DNA of 27,372 bases from DUAL01 sp964478325 (GCA_964478325.1 CAYZIA010000007.1:1-27372), one strand, 5' to 3'; positions 16,579-24,686 are shown, counted from the stretch's first letter. Translations and numbers: made by a program. The notes: generated from the sequence alone by a model not told the origin.

Positions 16579-16605
16579 AGGGCTACTTTTTGTAGCCCTT
16601 TTTTT
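16579..16605 (+). terminator. Rho-independent terminator after the Omp28-like T9SS gene
   Basis: An 8-bp perfect stem, AGGGCTAC (16579-16586) paired with GTAGCCCT (16592-16599), has a five-T loop and is followed by a T run to 16605. It lies 26 bases after the stop at 16553. This is the clearest terminator in the window. Confidence 0.9.
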
Positions 16606-16608
16606 ATG

Positions 16609-16616
16609 TAGTTTTG
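16609..16616 (+). promoter_or_regulatory. Candidate -7 promoter element for the NqrM-like gene (leaderless)
   Basis: TAGTTTTG matches TAnnTTTG and ends only four bases before the ATG at 16621. If real, the transcript would start at or next to the A of the ATG and be leaderless. It begins immediately after the T run of the preceding terminator, so the intergenic space is used very economically. Confidence 0.4.
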
Positions 16617-16620
16617 CAAT

Positions 16621-16815
16621 ATGAAGATATTTTTAATAACAATAGGGATGATTGCAATTGCTTTTGCTGGTATTGGAATCAAAATATTAGTAAAGAAGAA
16701 CGGAAGATTCTCAGGTACTTGTGCAAGCCAAAATCCAATAATAAACAAAGAAGGAGAACCATGCGGATTGTGTGGTGCTATGCCAGATGAAGAATGTAAA
16801 AATGAAGAGAGCTAA
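16621..16815 (+). CDS. Small one-TM four-cysteine protein, NqrM-like, next to ApbE
   Basis: A 64-residue protein. Residues 3-23 form one transmembrane helix (FLITIGMIAIAFAGIGIKIL), followed by a short basic stretch (VKKNGRF) and a tail with four cysteines: C34 in 'SGTC', C48 and C51 in 'PCGLC', and C59 in 'EEC'. Size, topology and the 'SGTC' motif after a basic stretch resemble NqrM (DUF539), which inserts iron into the Na+-translocating NADH:quinone oxidoreductase. Similar short proteins beside apbE are, in my recollection, frequent in Flavobacteriia and annotated only as membrane or secreted protein. The neighbour ApbE flavinylates NqrB and NqrC, so the pairing fits, but no nqr genes are in the window. 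The NqrM assignment is inference. The stop overlaps the apbE stop tail to tail. Confidence 0.7.
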   Translation: MKIFLITIGMIAIAFAGIGIKILVKKNGRFSGTCASQNPIINKEGEPCGLCGAMPDEECKNEES

Positions 16816-17810
16816 TTTATAATTCTCCTTTGAAAATCAGAAGATATAAAAGTATTCCACTCACCATTCTTATTGCTATAAACAAGATAGATCTCAATTT
16901 CAGGATGAGTTTTAACAAATTGCTTGCTTTTCTTTACGCCCATTACCATAAATGCAGTAGCATAAGCATCCGCTAACATACAACTCTCATGAATAACCGT
17001 TACGCTCAACAATCGATTCTCTGCTGGAAATCCTGTAAAAGGATTGATGGTGTGAGAATATCTCACCCCATTCTTTTCGTAAAATCTTCGATAGTTTCCA
17101 GAAGTGGCTAAGGCCTTGTTTTTTAAATCTAAGATAAACTGAAAGCGTTCATTCTTATCTATATCTTCAGAGGGCTTATCTACTCCTACTCTCCAAGTAT
17201 TCCCATCTGCATTTTTCCCTTTTACTAAAATCTCACCACCCACTTCAATCAAATAATTACTATCCCCTTTTTCTTGTAGAAAATGTGCTATCACATCTAC
17301 TGTATATCCCTGTGCAATAGCATTGAAATCTAACTTCATTCCTTTCGGTAGAATTAGAGAATCATCTATTAACTTTATTTTATCAAAACCAATAAAAGGC
17401 AAAATATTATAAAAATATGTAGAATCAATAACAATAGAATCACCTAGCTTATCTTGATAAAAACCCCAAGCATCCACAAGTGGAGCAACAGAGCAATCAA
17501 AATTTCCTTCACTCTCCAAATACACTTTCTCTGCTGCTAAAAATACCTCATTAAAAAGTAAATCCGTTTTTAAATCTTGACCATTATTCAATTTACTAAT
17601 AATAGAATACTGCTTGTAAATAGAAAGGGAACTATCTATCTCTCTAAAAATACTATCTATCTGAGATTTGTAATTCACACCACCATCTGATAAATACTGG
17701 ATGTGATAAAAACTTCCTTGTGCAGAACCGGAATTCTTAACTAAAATTAAATTATCATCTGATGAACAAGATAAAAGAATTAGACACAATAAATAAAGTA
17801 AGTTTCTCAT
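16812..17810 (-). CDS. apbE: FAD:protein FMN transferase (ApbE), lipoprotein
   Basis: A 332-residue ApbE that transfers FMN from FAD to Thr/Ser residues of target proteins such as NqrB, NqrC or RnfG at the periplasmic face. The signal peptide ends in a lipobox 'LLSC' with Cys15, so it is membrane-anchored. Motifs: 'NFDCSVAPLVDAWGF' at 103-117, 'LDFNAIAQGYTVD' at 160-172, 'YLIEVGGEI' at 186-194, 'ATSGNYRRF' at 235-243, 'SHTINPFTGFP' at 252-262, and the Mg2+-binding 'LADAYATAFMVMG' at 279-291. All expected elements are intact. It lies 57 bases downstream of argS and may be read from that operon. It converges with the small NqrM-like gene, sharing stop-codon bases 16812-16815. Confidence 0.94.
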   Translation of the reverse strand: MRNLLYLLCLILLSCSSDDNLILVKNSGSAQGSFYHIQYLSDGGVNYKSQIDSIFREIDSSLSIYKQYSIISKLNNGQDLKTDLLFNEVFLAAEKVYLESEGNFDCSVAPLVDAWGFYQDKLGDSIVIDSTYFYNILPFIGFDKIKLIDDSLILPKGMKLDFNAIAQGYTVDVIAHFLQEKGDSNYLIEVGGEILVKGKNADGNTWRVGVDKPSEDIDKNERFQFILDLKNKALATSGNYRRFYEKNGVRYSHTINPFTGFPAENRLLSVTVIHESCMLADAYATAFMVMGVKKSKQFVKTHPEIEIYLVYSNKNGEWNTFISSDFQRRIIN

Positions 17811-17867
17811 TAGATTAAATTGTATGAAAAAGACATTAAAAATTAGATTTTAAAATAATAACTTTTC

Positions 17868-19637
17868 TTACATCCTATCGGGAACACTAACTCCTAATAA
17901 TCCCATAGCTACTTTTATTACTTCCCCAACCTTAACTGATAGTCCTAATCGGAAATTGATTAATTCATTACTATCAGCTGTAAGTATAGAAGTGCTTTGG
18001 TAGTATGTATTATACTCCTTGACCAAATCATAAGTATAATTAGCAACAAGGGCAGGGCTATAATTATCTGCAGCTTCTTGTATAGTTGATGGAAATTCCA
18101 TTAATAGCTTTATAATTTCTTGTTCTTTATCTATTATTTCAACTGATTCTGGCATTATTACCTTACCCTTATACTTTCTTTTTAAAGATTGAATTCTAGC
18201 GTAAGTGTATTGGATAAATGGTCCTGTATTCCCATTAAAATCTATGGATTCTTCAGGATTAAACAACATACGTTTTTTAGGATCAACTTTCAATAAAAAA
18301 TATTTTAATGCTCCTAAGCCAACAATTTCATATAAATCATTAGCCTCTTTCTCTGTCATCACCTCTAATTTTCCTAATTCCTTTGCTATACTTTTAGCTG
18401 TATCAACCATTTCTTGTATAAAATCATCTGCATCTACTACAGATCCTTCACGAGATTTCATTCTTCCAGAAGGCAGATCTACCATTCCATAGGATAAATG
18501 ATAACAGGTTTTTGCCCACTCATATCCCAATTTATCTAATATTAAGAACAATACCTTAAAATGATAATCTTGCTCATTAGCAACTGTATATGCCATATGA
18601 GAAAAACCAAAATCCTCATATCTTTGTATAGCTGTACCAATATCTTGTGTCATATAAACAGCGGTACCATCCGAACGCAAAATAATTTTCTCATCTAATC
18701 CTTCATCTGATAAATCTATCCATACCGAACCGTCTTCTTTTTTATAAAAGACTCCTTTCTCAAGACCAATCTTTACAACTTTCTTCCCTAAAAGATAAGT
18801 ATCACTTTCATAATAATTTTTATCAAAGTTTACGCCTAATCTTTTATAAGTAGTAGCAAATCCATCAAATACCCATTTGTTCATCTTTTTCCAGAGTGCT
18901 CTTACTTCAACATCTTTTGCTTCCCACTTTAAAAGCATCTCTTTTGCTTTTATCAAGATAGGAGCTTCTTTTTCAGCTTGCTTTCTTTCTATTCCAGAAT
19001 CAACCAAATCAGCAATCTCTTTTTTGTAGCGATTATCAAATTCTATATAATATTCTCCAACCAAATGATCCCCTTTCTTTCCAGAAGATTCAGGTGTTTC
19101 ATTATTCCCAAATTCCAGCCAAGCTACCATAGATTTACAAATATGTATTCCTCTGTCATTAATAACCTGTACTTTCTTTACTTTCTTACCACTTGCCTTT
19201 ATTATCTCAGCAATAGAATAGCCCAAGAAATTATTTCGTAAATGACCCAAGTGAATTGGTTTGTTGGTATTAGGTGATGAGTACTCCACTAAATAAGTAG
19301 GAGCATTATCATCAATTCTTGCCAAACCATAATCAGCAACATTGTAAACATTAAGAAACTGATTAAACCAGAATTCTTTAGCAATCTCAAGATTTAAAAA
19401 ACCTTTTACCACATTAAAATTTATAACCTCAGTAACGTTTTCTTTTAAATAACTCCCTATCTCATCAGCAGTTTGTTCTGCACCTTTCTTTGAGACACTT
19501 AATAGTGAAAAAACAACTAAAGTAATATCACCATCAAATTCCTTTCTTGTTTTTTGAAATTGAATGCTTTGTCCCTTTGCCGAATACAGTTTAGTGAGTG
19601 CTTTCTCTATTTCTATTGATAAGATTTGTGTTATCAT
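17868..19637 (-). CDS. argS: Arginyl-tRNA synthetase
   Basis: A 589-residue class I aminoacyl-tRNA synthetase that charges tRNA-Arg. An N-terminal Add-1 domain occupies about 1-100. The signature 'SPNTNKPIHLGHLRN' at 121-135 contains the HIGH-equivalent HLGH (129-132). 'VNDRG'-type 'VINDRGIH' is at 158-165, 'TVANEQDYHF' at 351-360, and the KMSKS-equivalent 'GRMKSREG' at 391-398. The DALR anticodon-binding domain fills about 460-589, ending 'LLGVSVPDRM', typical for bacterial ArgS. Length is normal. The ATG overlaps the stop of the CtlX-like gene by one base (TAATG), so it is translationally coupled to two amidino-hydrolases, an unusual linkage of arginine charging with arginine-related catabolism. 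Confidence 0.97.
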   Translation of the reverse strand: MITQILSIEIEKALTKLYSAKGQSIQFQKTRKEFDGDITLVVFSLLSVSKKGAEQTADEIGSYLKENVTEVINFNVVKGFLNLEIAKEFWFNQFLNVYNVADYGLARIDDNAPTYLVEYSSPNTNKPIHLGHLRNNFLGYSIAEIIKASGKKVKKVQVINDRGIHICKSMVAWLEFGNNETPESSGKKGDHLVGEYYIEFDNRYKKEIADLVDSGIERKQAEKEAPILIKAKEMLLKWEAKDVEVRALWKKMNKWVFDGFATTYKRLGVNFDKNYYESDTYLLGKKVVKIGLEKGVFYKKEDGSVWIDLSDEGLDEKIILRSDGTAVYMTQDIGTAIQRYEDFGFSHMAYTVANEQDYHFKVLFLILDKLGYEWAKTCYHLSYGMVDLPSGRMKSREGSVVDADDFIQEMVDTAKSIAKELGKLEVMTEKEANDLYEIVGLGALKYFLLKVDPKKRMLFNPEESIDFNGNTGPFIQYTYARIQSLKRKYKGKVIMPESVEIIDKEQEIIKLLMEFPSTIQEAADNYSPALVANYTYDLVKEYNTYYQSTSILTADSNELINFRLGLSVKVGEVIKVAMGLLGVSVPDRM

Positions 19638-20569
19638 TACTTTTTAGGTAAGAATATTTCTGCCATCATACATCTAGCACTTCCTCCACCATATGCTTCA
19701 ATGGTATCTAGAGAACTATATACAATAGGACAATAATGTTCAATGGTCTTAATTTGATTTTCTGACAAACTATTATAAGCTGAATTTGACATCACAAGAT
19801 AAGGTTTATTACCCATAACTTGTAACATATTTCCTGCAAATCTATATTTTTGCTCTTCTGTTATCTCAATAATCTCCTTACCAGATTTAATTAGGTTTTC
19901 AATAACATTTTCTTTTTCTATCTCATTATCTATAGAATCCAAACAAATTACTGTAAATTTATCTGCTACACACATCATTACATTGGTATGATAAATGGCT
20001 AAGCGCTCGCTCCTTACATTTTGGTTTGCCGTAAAGCAAACAGGACGGTAACCAAATTCTGTACAGAATTGTATTACTGCTATCTCATCTGTTCTAACAG
20101 AAATAGCTGCATAACAAATCTTGTTTTCTCTATCAAGAACCATACTTCCAGTGCCTTCAAGATACTTTCCATTTTTCTCAAACTCAGTAAAATCTTTAAT
20201 TTCTTCAATCTTGAAACCGAACTCATCTACTAAAGAATCAAAAACATCTTCTCTTCTTTCATCTCTTCTGTTTTTAGCACACATAGGATAAAGTCCTACA
20301 ACTCCATTCTCATGAAAAGAAACCCAATTATTTGGAAAAATCGAATCAGGAGTATCAAAATATTCTGTATCATTAATAACAATAACATTTACCCCAATGT
20401 CTTCTAATCTTGAAACAAAAGTATTGAATTCTTTAAGAGCATTCACTTGTATTTTCTCAGGAGTCAAATTATCTAATACTTTTTGATAATAATTATTAGT
20501 TGCTGTTTGTTCGTTATACCTAAAGCTAACTGGCTTTATCATCATTATATTATTTGTAATTTGCTGCAT
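19637..20569 (-). CDS. ctlX: CtlX-like citrulline hydrolase (amidinotransferase/guanidino-modifying superfamily)
   Basis: A 310-residue member of the amidinotransferase fold that best fits CtlX, the citrulline utilisation hydrolase described in Francisella, which yields ornithine. Visible marks: 'IMMIKPVSFRYNEQTA..NYYQ' at the N-terminus, 'PDSIFPNNWVSFH' at 74-86, 'YLEGTGSMVLDR' at 136-147, the catalytic-type His194 in 'YHTNVMM' (193-199), and nucleophile Cys300 in 'GGGSARCMMAEIFLP'. I chose the ATG at 20567-20569, which overlaps the upstream stop by one base and gives the family-typical N-terminus. The in-frame start at 20599 would add ten residues inside the preceding gene. The exact substrate (citrulline or another ureido/guanidino compound) is not decided by sequence alone. 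Confidence 0.87.
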   Translation of the reverse strand: MQQITNNIMMIKPVSFRYNEQTATNNYYQKVLDNLTPEKIQVNALKEFNTFVSRLEDIGVNVIVINDTEYFDTPDSIFPNNWVSFHENGVVGLYPMCAKNRRDERREDVFDSLVDEFGFKIEEIKDFTEFEKNGKYLEGTGSMVLDRENKICYAAISVRTDEIAVIQFCTEFGYRPVCFTANQNVRSERLAIYHTNVMMCVADKFTVICLDSIDNEIEKENVIENLIKSGKEIIEITEEQKYRFAGNMLQVMGNKPYLVMSNSAYNSLSENQIKTIEHYCPIVYSSLDTIEAYGGGSARCMMAEIFLPKK

Positions 20570-21483
20570 TATTCTCTTATAAGTGGCATTATTGAGCATC
20601 TTAATAACCCCTCCATTTTTGCTATTTCTGAGAAAGATATCTCTTCAACTATAAAACCTCTATTTCTTAACTTATTATTCAATCTTATAAAGCCTTTCTC
20701 TGATATTATCACCTTCTCAGACACTGAAAATACATTAGAATTCATATTATACATCTCCTCTTGAGTAACTTCAATAATATTTTCCTCATTAAAGTAATTT
20801 AGTAAGAAATCTACATCAGATTGATGTCTAAACCCACCTTTATACATTATTGCCATATTCTTATTAATTGGCTGAAAACAACAATCAAGATGTAAAGCAT
20901 TATCTTTTGGGTTATCATCTGATTTATTTAACTCAAATCCTTTTACTATTTTATTAGGAAAAAAAGTTTCTAAAAATTCTAAACCAGCCTTATTTGTTCT
21001 TGAAACTATATACTTCTCAAAATCTACTTTCTCAGAGTAACCAACAAAAATATATTCATTCCAAGGCATAACATCACCTCCTTCTACTCTAGCTCCTTTT
21101 GGCATCTTTATAATATTTTCTTTTACAATTTCGTTAAGTATATTATCAATTGCTTCTATTTCTTTTTTTCTATTTTCAATTATATTTGGAATAATTAATT
21201 TATCATCAATCACAAATGCAATGTCACGCGTAAAAATCTGATTTAATCCTTTAATATTCTGTGGACGATATACCTTTATATTGTACTTCTTAAGAACTTT
21301 TACCAGTGCATCAATTTCCTTAATGCAATCCTTTTCTTTCGGATATGTGCCTGCCAAAATATTCTCTTTTGATTTTGGATCAAAGCACTTCTCTATTCTA
21401 GGTACTCCTCCCATATCTTTAGCAATACCAACTACCGCTACTTGCAATGCAGCTGTTTCATTATGTATATTTGGTTTAATCAT
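20569..21483 (-). CDS. Amidinotransferase-superfamily hydrolase (dimethylargininase / arginine deiminase-like)
   Basis: A 304-residue protein of the guanidino-group-modifying (GME) superfamily. Motifs fit a Cys-His-Glu/Asp enzyme: 'IFTRDIAFVID' at 83-93, 'ARVEGGDVMPW' at 131-141 with the acidic pair E134/D137, 'ALHLDCCFQPI' at 196-206 with catalytic-type His198, and nucleophile Cys296 in 'GLLRCSIMPLIRE'. Members hydrolyse dimethylarginine or arginine to citrulline, or transfer amidino groups. As it is coupled to a CtlX-like citrulline hydrolase, a citrulline-producing activity is the simplest reading, but this is inference. There is no signal peptide, so it is cytosolic. It is the first gene of the three-gene operon with argS and lies downstream of a candidate -7 element in the ftsK divergent region. 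Confidence 0.82.
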   Translation of the reverse strand: MIKPNIHNETAALQVAVVGIAKDMGGVPRIEKCFDPKSKENILAGTYPKEKDCIKEIDALVKVLKKYNIKVYRPQNIKGLNQIFTRDIAFVIDDKLIIPNIIENRKKEIEAIDNILNEIVKENIIKMPKGARVEGGDVMPWNEYIFVGYSEKVDFEKYIVSRTNKAGLEFLETFFPNKIVKGFELNKSDDNPKDNALHLDCCFQPINKNMAIMYKGGFRHQSDVDFLLNYFNEENIIEVTQEEMYNMNSNVFSVSEKVIISEKGFIRLNNKLRNRGFIVEEISFSEIAKMEGLLRCSIMPLIRE

Positions 21484-21494
21484 TTATCTGCTGG

Positions 21495-21502
21495 CAAATT
21501 TA
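21495..21502 (-). promoter_or_regulatory. Candidate -7 promoter element for the amidinohydrolase-argS operon
   Basis: The minus strand reads TAAATTTG, matching TAnnTTTG. The predicted start near 21491 leaves only about eight untranslated bases before the ATG at 21483. No convincing -33 element is seen. Confidence 0.4.
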
Positions 21503-21616
21503 ATTTTTTAATTCTGCTTTTTGTAAAAAACTTAAGAAGGATATTAAGTTATAATTATTAACAATTTATTGCTCATATAATAGTTGTTTTTTTTAATCAT
21601 CACTATTTAGTATTTG

Positions 21617-21624
21617 TATTTTTG
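21617..21624 (+). promoter_or_regulatory. Candidate -7 promoter element for ftsK-lolA
   Basis: TATTTTTG matches TAnnTTTG and ends seven bases before the ATG at 21632, implying an almost leaderless transcript. The rest of the 148-base divergent gap (21484-21631) is AT-rich. I see no hairpin or repeated operator in it. Confidence 0.4.
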
Positions 21625-21631
21625 AAATTCT

Positions 21632-23977
21632 ATGAGTATACGATTAAAAAAATCAAAAAAGAAAAGTAGTTTCAGATTCTCTAAAATTACTGCCCCTTTC
21701 AAAAACGAAAAGAATCATAAAAAAGTGGGATTTATTTTTCTTTTGATCTCAAGCTACCTTCTTATTGCTTGCAGTTCATTTCTTTACAATTGGAAAAATG
21801 ACGTTGATAAAATAAGTGGCAATTGGAGAGAAGTACTTGGAAATACCGAAATTCTCGTGAGTAATAGTTTGGGGAAATTAGGTGCTCTAATTTCACATTG
21901 GTTTATCTTTCAAGGTTTTGGAATTTCTTCATTTATAGTAATAATTTTATTAATACTGATAGGACTAAAAGGAATAAAGATAAATACACTACCAATCAGA
22001 AGATCCATTAAACACGGACTTACAGCTATGATTTGGCTTTCCTTGAGTTTTGGCCATTTCTTTACTGATAATTTAATTTTAGGTGGCAGTGTTGGTTATG
22101 AGTGTAATATTTGGCTCAACACAATGCTCGGAACAATCGGTACAAGATTATTGCTTTTGGTTTCTCTTGTGGTAATCTGGTTTCCATCAATTAAAGTAAG
22201 ACTTACATTTATAAAAGATTTTATTTTAAAAATAAAACTAAGCGCAAAAGTGCAAGAAGAAAAAGAAGAAAAAAATATTGTTGACACTTCACCGAAAGTA
22301 AAAGCTGTGGAAGAGACAGAAGATCCAAATAAAACGAACCCAATTATTGATCAAAAACCAGAAAAGAAACCTGATAATTTGGATATTGAAATAACAGAAT
22401 ATGAGAAAGAAGAAGTGTTAACAGATAAAGAAATAAAAGAAAAATTGGAAGAATTAGACGATTATGACCCTACCTTAGAGCTTTCAGAATATAAAATGCC
22501 AGGAATTGATTTACTTAAAGATTATGGTGATAGTGAGATTGAAATTGACAAAGAAGAACTGGAAAGCAACAAAGAACGCATTGTAGGAACACTCGCTAAT
22601 TATAATATTGGTATTGCATCTATAAAAGCTACAATTGGTCCAACCATTACTCTTTACGAAATTGTACCAGAAGCAGGAATTAGAATCTCCAAGATTAAGA
22701 ATCTGGAAGATGATATTGCTCTTAGTTTATCTGCTGAAGGGATTAGAATTATTGCTCCTATTCCTGGTAGAGGAACTATTGGGATTGAAGTGCCAAACAA
22801 GAAAAAAAATATCGTTTCTATGCATGATGTTATTACCTCAGAAAAGTTTCAAAATAATGAAATGGCGTTACCAATTGCTTTTGGTAAAACCATTTCCAAT
22901 GAAACCTATGTGGTAGATTTAGCAAGAATGCCTCACCTACTTATGGCTGGTGCAACAGGACAAGGAAAATCGGTAGGGTTGAATGCTATACTTGCTTCAT
23001 TACTATATAAGAAACATCCTTCTCAGGTTAAATTTGTATTAGTAGATCCTAAGAAAGTAGAGCTTACCCTTTTTAATAAGATTGAAAGGCATTATTTAGC
23101 CAAACTTCCTGGAGAGGAAGATGCGATTATTATTGATACCAAAAAAGTCGTAAATACAGTTAATTCTCTTTGTATTGAAATGGATCAACGCTATGAATTA
23201 TGCAAAAAGGCACATTGTAGAAACATAAAAGAGTATAACGATAAGTTTATAGCGCGTAAGCTAAACCCAAATGATGGACACAAATATTTACCTTATATCG
23301 TTTTAGTGATTGATGAATTTGCTGACCTTATAATGACGGCAGGAAAAGAAATTGAGACGCCAATTGCTCGGCTTGCACAATTAGCTAGAGCTATTGGTAT
23401 TCATTTGATTATAGCTACGCAAAGACCATCAGTAAATGTAATAACAGGACTAATAAAAGCTAACTTCCCGGTTAGAGTTGCTTTTAGAGTAACTTCGTCT
23501 ACTGATAGTAGAACTATTATGGATAGCAAGGGGGCTGAACAACTTATTGGAATGGGCGATATGCTTATCTCAACTGGTAGTGATTTAACTCGTTTACAAT
23601 GTGCTTTTATCGACACTCCTGATGTAGATGCTATCTGCGATTATATTGGTTCACAAAGAGCTTACCCTAATGCTCATGTACTTCCAGAATATGTTGGAGA
23701 TACTGAGAAATCTTCTGGAGATGTGGATTTAGATCAAAGAGATGCTATGTTTGAAGATGCTGCAAGAGTAGTAGTAAAACACCAATCCGGTTCAACCTCC
23801 ATGATACAAAGAAGATTAAAATTAGGATATAATAGGGCTGGCAGAATTATTGATGAGTTAGAAGCAGCTGGAATTGTTGGACCATTTGAAGGAAGTAAAG
23901 CAAGACAAGTTTTGGTAAGGAACGAATTGGATTTGGAAGAACTATTTAATCAACTAAACAACAAAAATGAATCTTAA
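21632..23977 (+). CDS. ftsK: FtsK/SpoIIIE DNA translocase
   Basis: A 781-residue septal DNA translocase that pumps chromosome ends through the division septum and activates dimer resolution. N-terminal transmembrane segments lie at about 32-52, 96-116, 128-148 and 170-186. A charged low-complexity linker (about 203-310, rich in K and E) is shorter than in E. coli FtsK but normal for Bacteroidota. The motor has Walker A 'AGATGQGKS' at 439-447, Walker B 'YIVLVIDEFADL' at 555-566 (D561, E562), and 'ATQRPSVNVITGLIKAN' downstream. The C-terminal gamma winged-helix domain, which reads KOPS-type sequences, starts near 715 ('FEDAARVVVKHQSGSTSMIQ') and ends 'GSKARQVLV'. Its end overlaps the lolA-like start by 11 bases. 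Confidence 0.96.
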   Translation: MSIRLKKSKKKSSFRFSKITAPFKNEKNHKKVGFIFLLISSYLLIACSSFLYNWKNDVDKISGNWREVLGNTEILVSNSLGKLGALISHWFIFQGFGISSFIVIILLILIGLKGIKINTLPIRRSIKHGLTAMIWLSLSFGHFFTDNLILGGSVGYECNIWLNTMLGTIGTRLLLLVSLVVIWFPSIKVRLTFIKDFILKIKLSAKVQEEKEEKNIVDTSPKVKAVEETEDPNKTNPIIDQKPEKKPDNLDIEITEYEKEEVLTDKEIKEKLEELDDYDPTLELSEYKMPGIDLLKDYGDSEIEIDKEELESNKERIVGTLANYNIGIASIKATIGPTITLYEIVPEAGIRISKIKNLEDDIALSLSAEGIRIIAPIPGRGTIGIEVPNKKKNIVSMHDVITSEKFQNNEMALPIAFGKTISNETYVVDLARMPHLLMAGATGQGKSVGLNAILASLLYKKHPSQVKFVLVDPKKVELTLFNKIERHYLAKLPGEEDAIIIDTKKVVNTVNSLCIEMDQRYELCKKAHCRNIKEYNDKFIARKLNPNDGHKYLPYIVLVIDEFADLIMTAGKEIETPIARLAQLARAIGIHLIIATQRPSVNVITGLIKANFPVRVAFRVTSSTDSRTIMDSKGAEQLIGMGDMLISTGSDLTRLQCAFIDTPDVDAICDYIGSQRAYPNAHVLPEYVGDTEKSSGDVDLDQRDAMFEDAARVVVKHQSGSTSMIQRRLKLGYNRAGRIIDELEAAGIVGPFEGSKARQVLVRNELDLEELFNQLNNKNES

Positions 23978-24614
23978 GATAAAGAGCTTATCTTCTTTAT
24001 TATTAATACTTTGTATTAGCTTAACTAATGCTGTTTCACAGGACAGATTAGCAGAAGATATTTTAGAAAAACTTAGTAATACCGCACAAACATACACTTC
24101 TATTTCTATTGAGTTTGAGTATCTATTTAGCAATAAAAATGCTGGAATAAATGAAAAAAGTAGTGGTAGATTAGAATTGAAGGAAAATAATTTCAGGATT
24201 GAGATGCCAAAACAACTCATCATAAATAATGGATCAACTCATTGGATTTATTTGAAAGAAATGAATGAAGTTACTATAATGGATTACGACCCAGAAGATG
24301 AGGACGCAATGAACCCCAACAAACTTTTTACTATTTATAATGAGGATTATAAAAATACTTATGTAAAAGCAAGTTCAGTAAATGGAGAACACATGCATAT
24401 CATTGACCTTTTTCCAAAGAAGAGTAGCTCTATAATGAAAATACGGCTTACTATAAATTCTCTTAAAAATCAAATAAATATATTAGAATTATATGATAAA
24501 AATGGAGGAACTTACACATACGATATTAAATACTTTAAAACAAACCTAGAAATTGCTCCTTTTACTTTCGATACTACTAAATATACTCATGTGGAAGTAA
24601 TTGATTTGCGGTAA
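23967..24614 (+). CDS. LolA-like outer-membrane lipoprotein carrier protein
   Basis: A 215-residue exported protein of the LolA/LolB-like fold. Signal peptide at about 1-25 ('IKSLSSLLLILCISLTNAVSQ'). The remainder is the expected antiparallel sheet: 'SISIEFEYLF', 'SGRLELKENNFRIEMPKQLIINNGSTHWIYLKEMNEVTIMDYDPEDEDAMNPNKLFTIY', 'LTINSLKNQINILELYDKNGGTYTYDIKYFK', 'FTFDTTKY'. This matches the LolA-like proteins encoded after ftsK in Bacteroidota. They are thought to ferry lipoproteins across the periplasm; the acidic 'DPEDED' loop is common in this clade. It starts inside the last codons of ftsK in another frame, giving translational coupling. Confidence 0.88.
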   Translation: MNLKIKSLSSLLLILCISLTNAVSQDRLAEDILEKLSNTAQTYTSISIEFEYLFSNKNAGINEKSSGRLELKENNFRIEMPKQLIINNGSTHWIYLKEMNEVTIMDYDPEDEDAMNPNKLFTIYNEDYKNTYVKASSVNGEHMHIIDLFPKKSSSIMKIRLTINSLKNQINILELYDKNGGTYTYDIKYFKTNLEIAPFTFDTTKYTHVEVIDLR

Positions 24615-24641
24615 GCACCTTACAAATATTACCTGCTCTAC

Positions 24642-24657
24642 TTTTTTTATAAAAAAA
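24642..24657. repeat. A/T palindrome between convergent genes
   Basis: Seven Ts, an AT centre and seven As form a perfect 16-base inverted repeat in the 72-base convergent gap (24615-24686). It could act as a weak bidirectional terminator, but it has no GC stem. A second inverted repeat, TAGAAAC (24658-24664) with GTTTCTA (24683-24689), flanks an 18-base loop beside it and overlaps the stop of the minus-strand gene. Confidence 0.35.
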
Positions 24658-24686
24658 TAGAAACATATAGCTTCTTCAAAGAGTTT

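Noticed and set aside
20570..20599. Longer start for the CtlX-like gene
   Set aside because: It would run ten codons into the preceding gene. The ATG at 20567-20569 makes a TAATG overlap like other junctions here and fits the family N-terminus.
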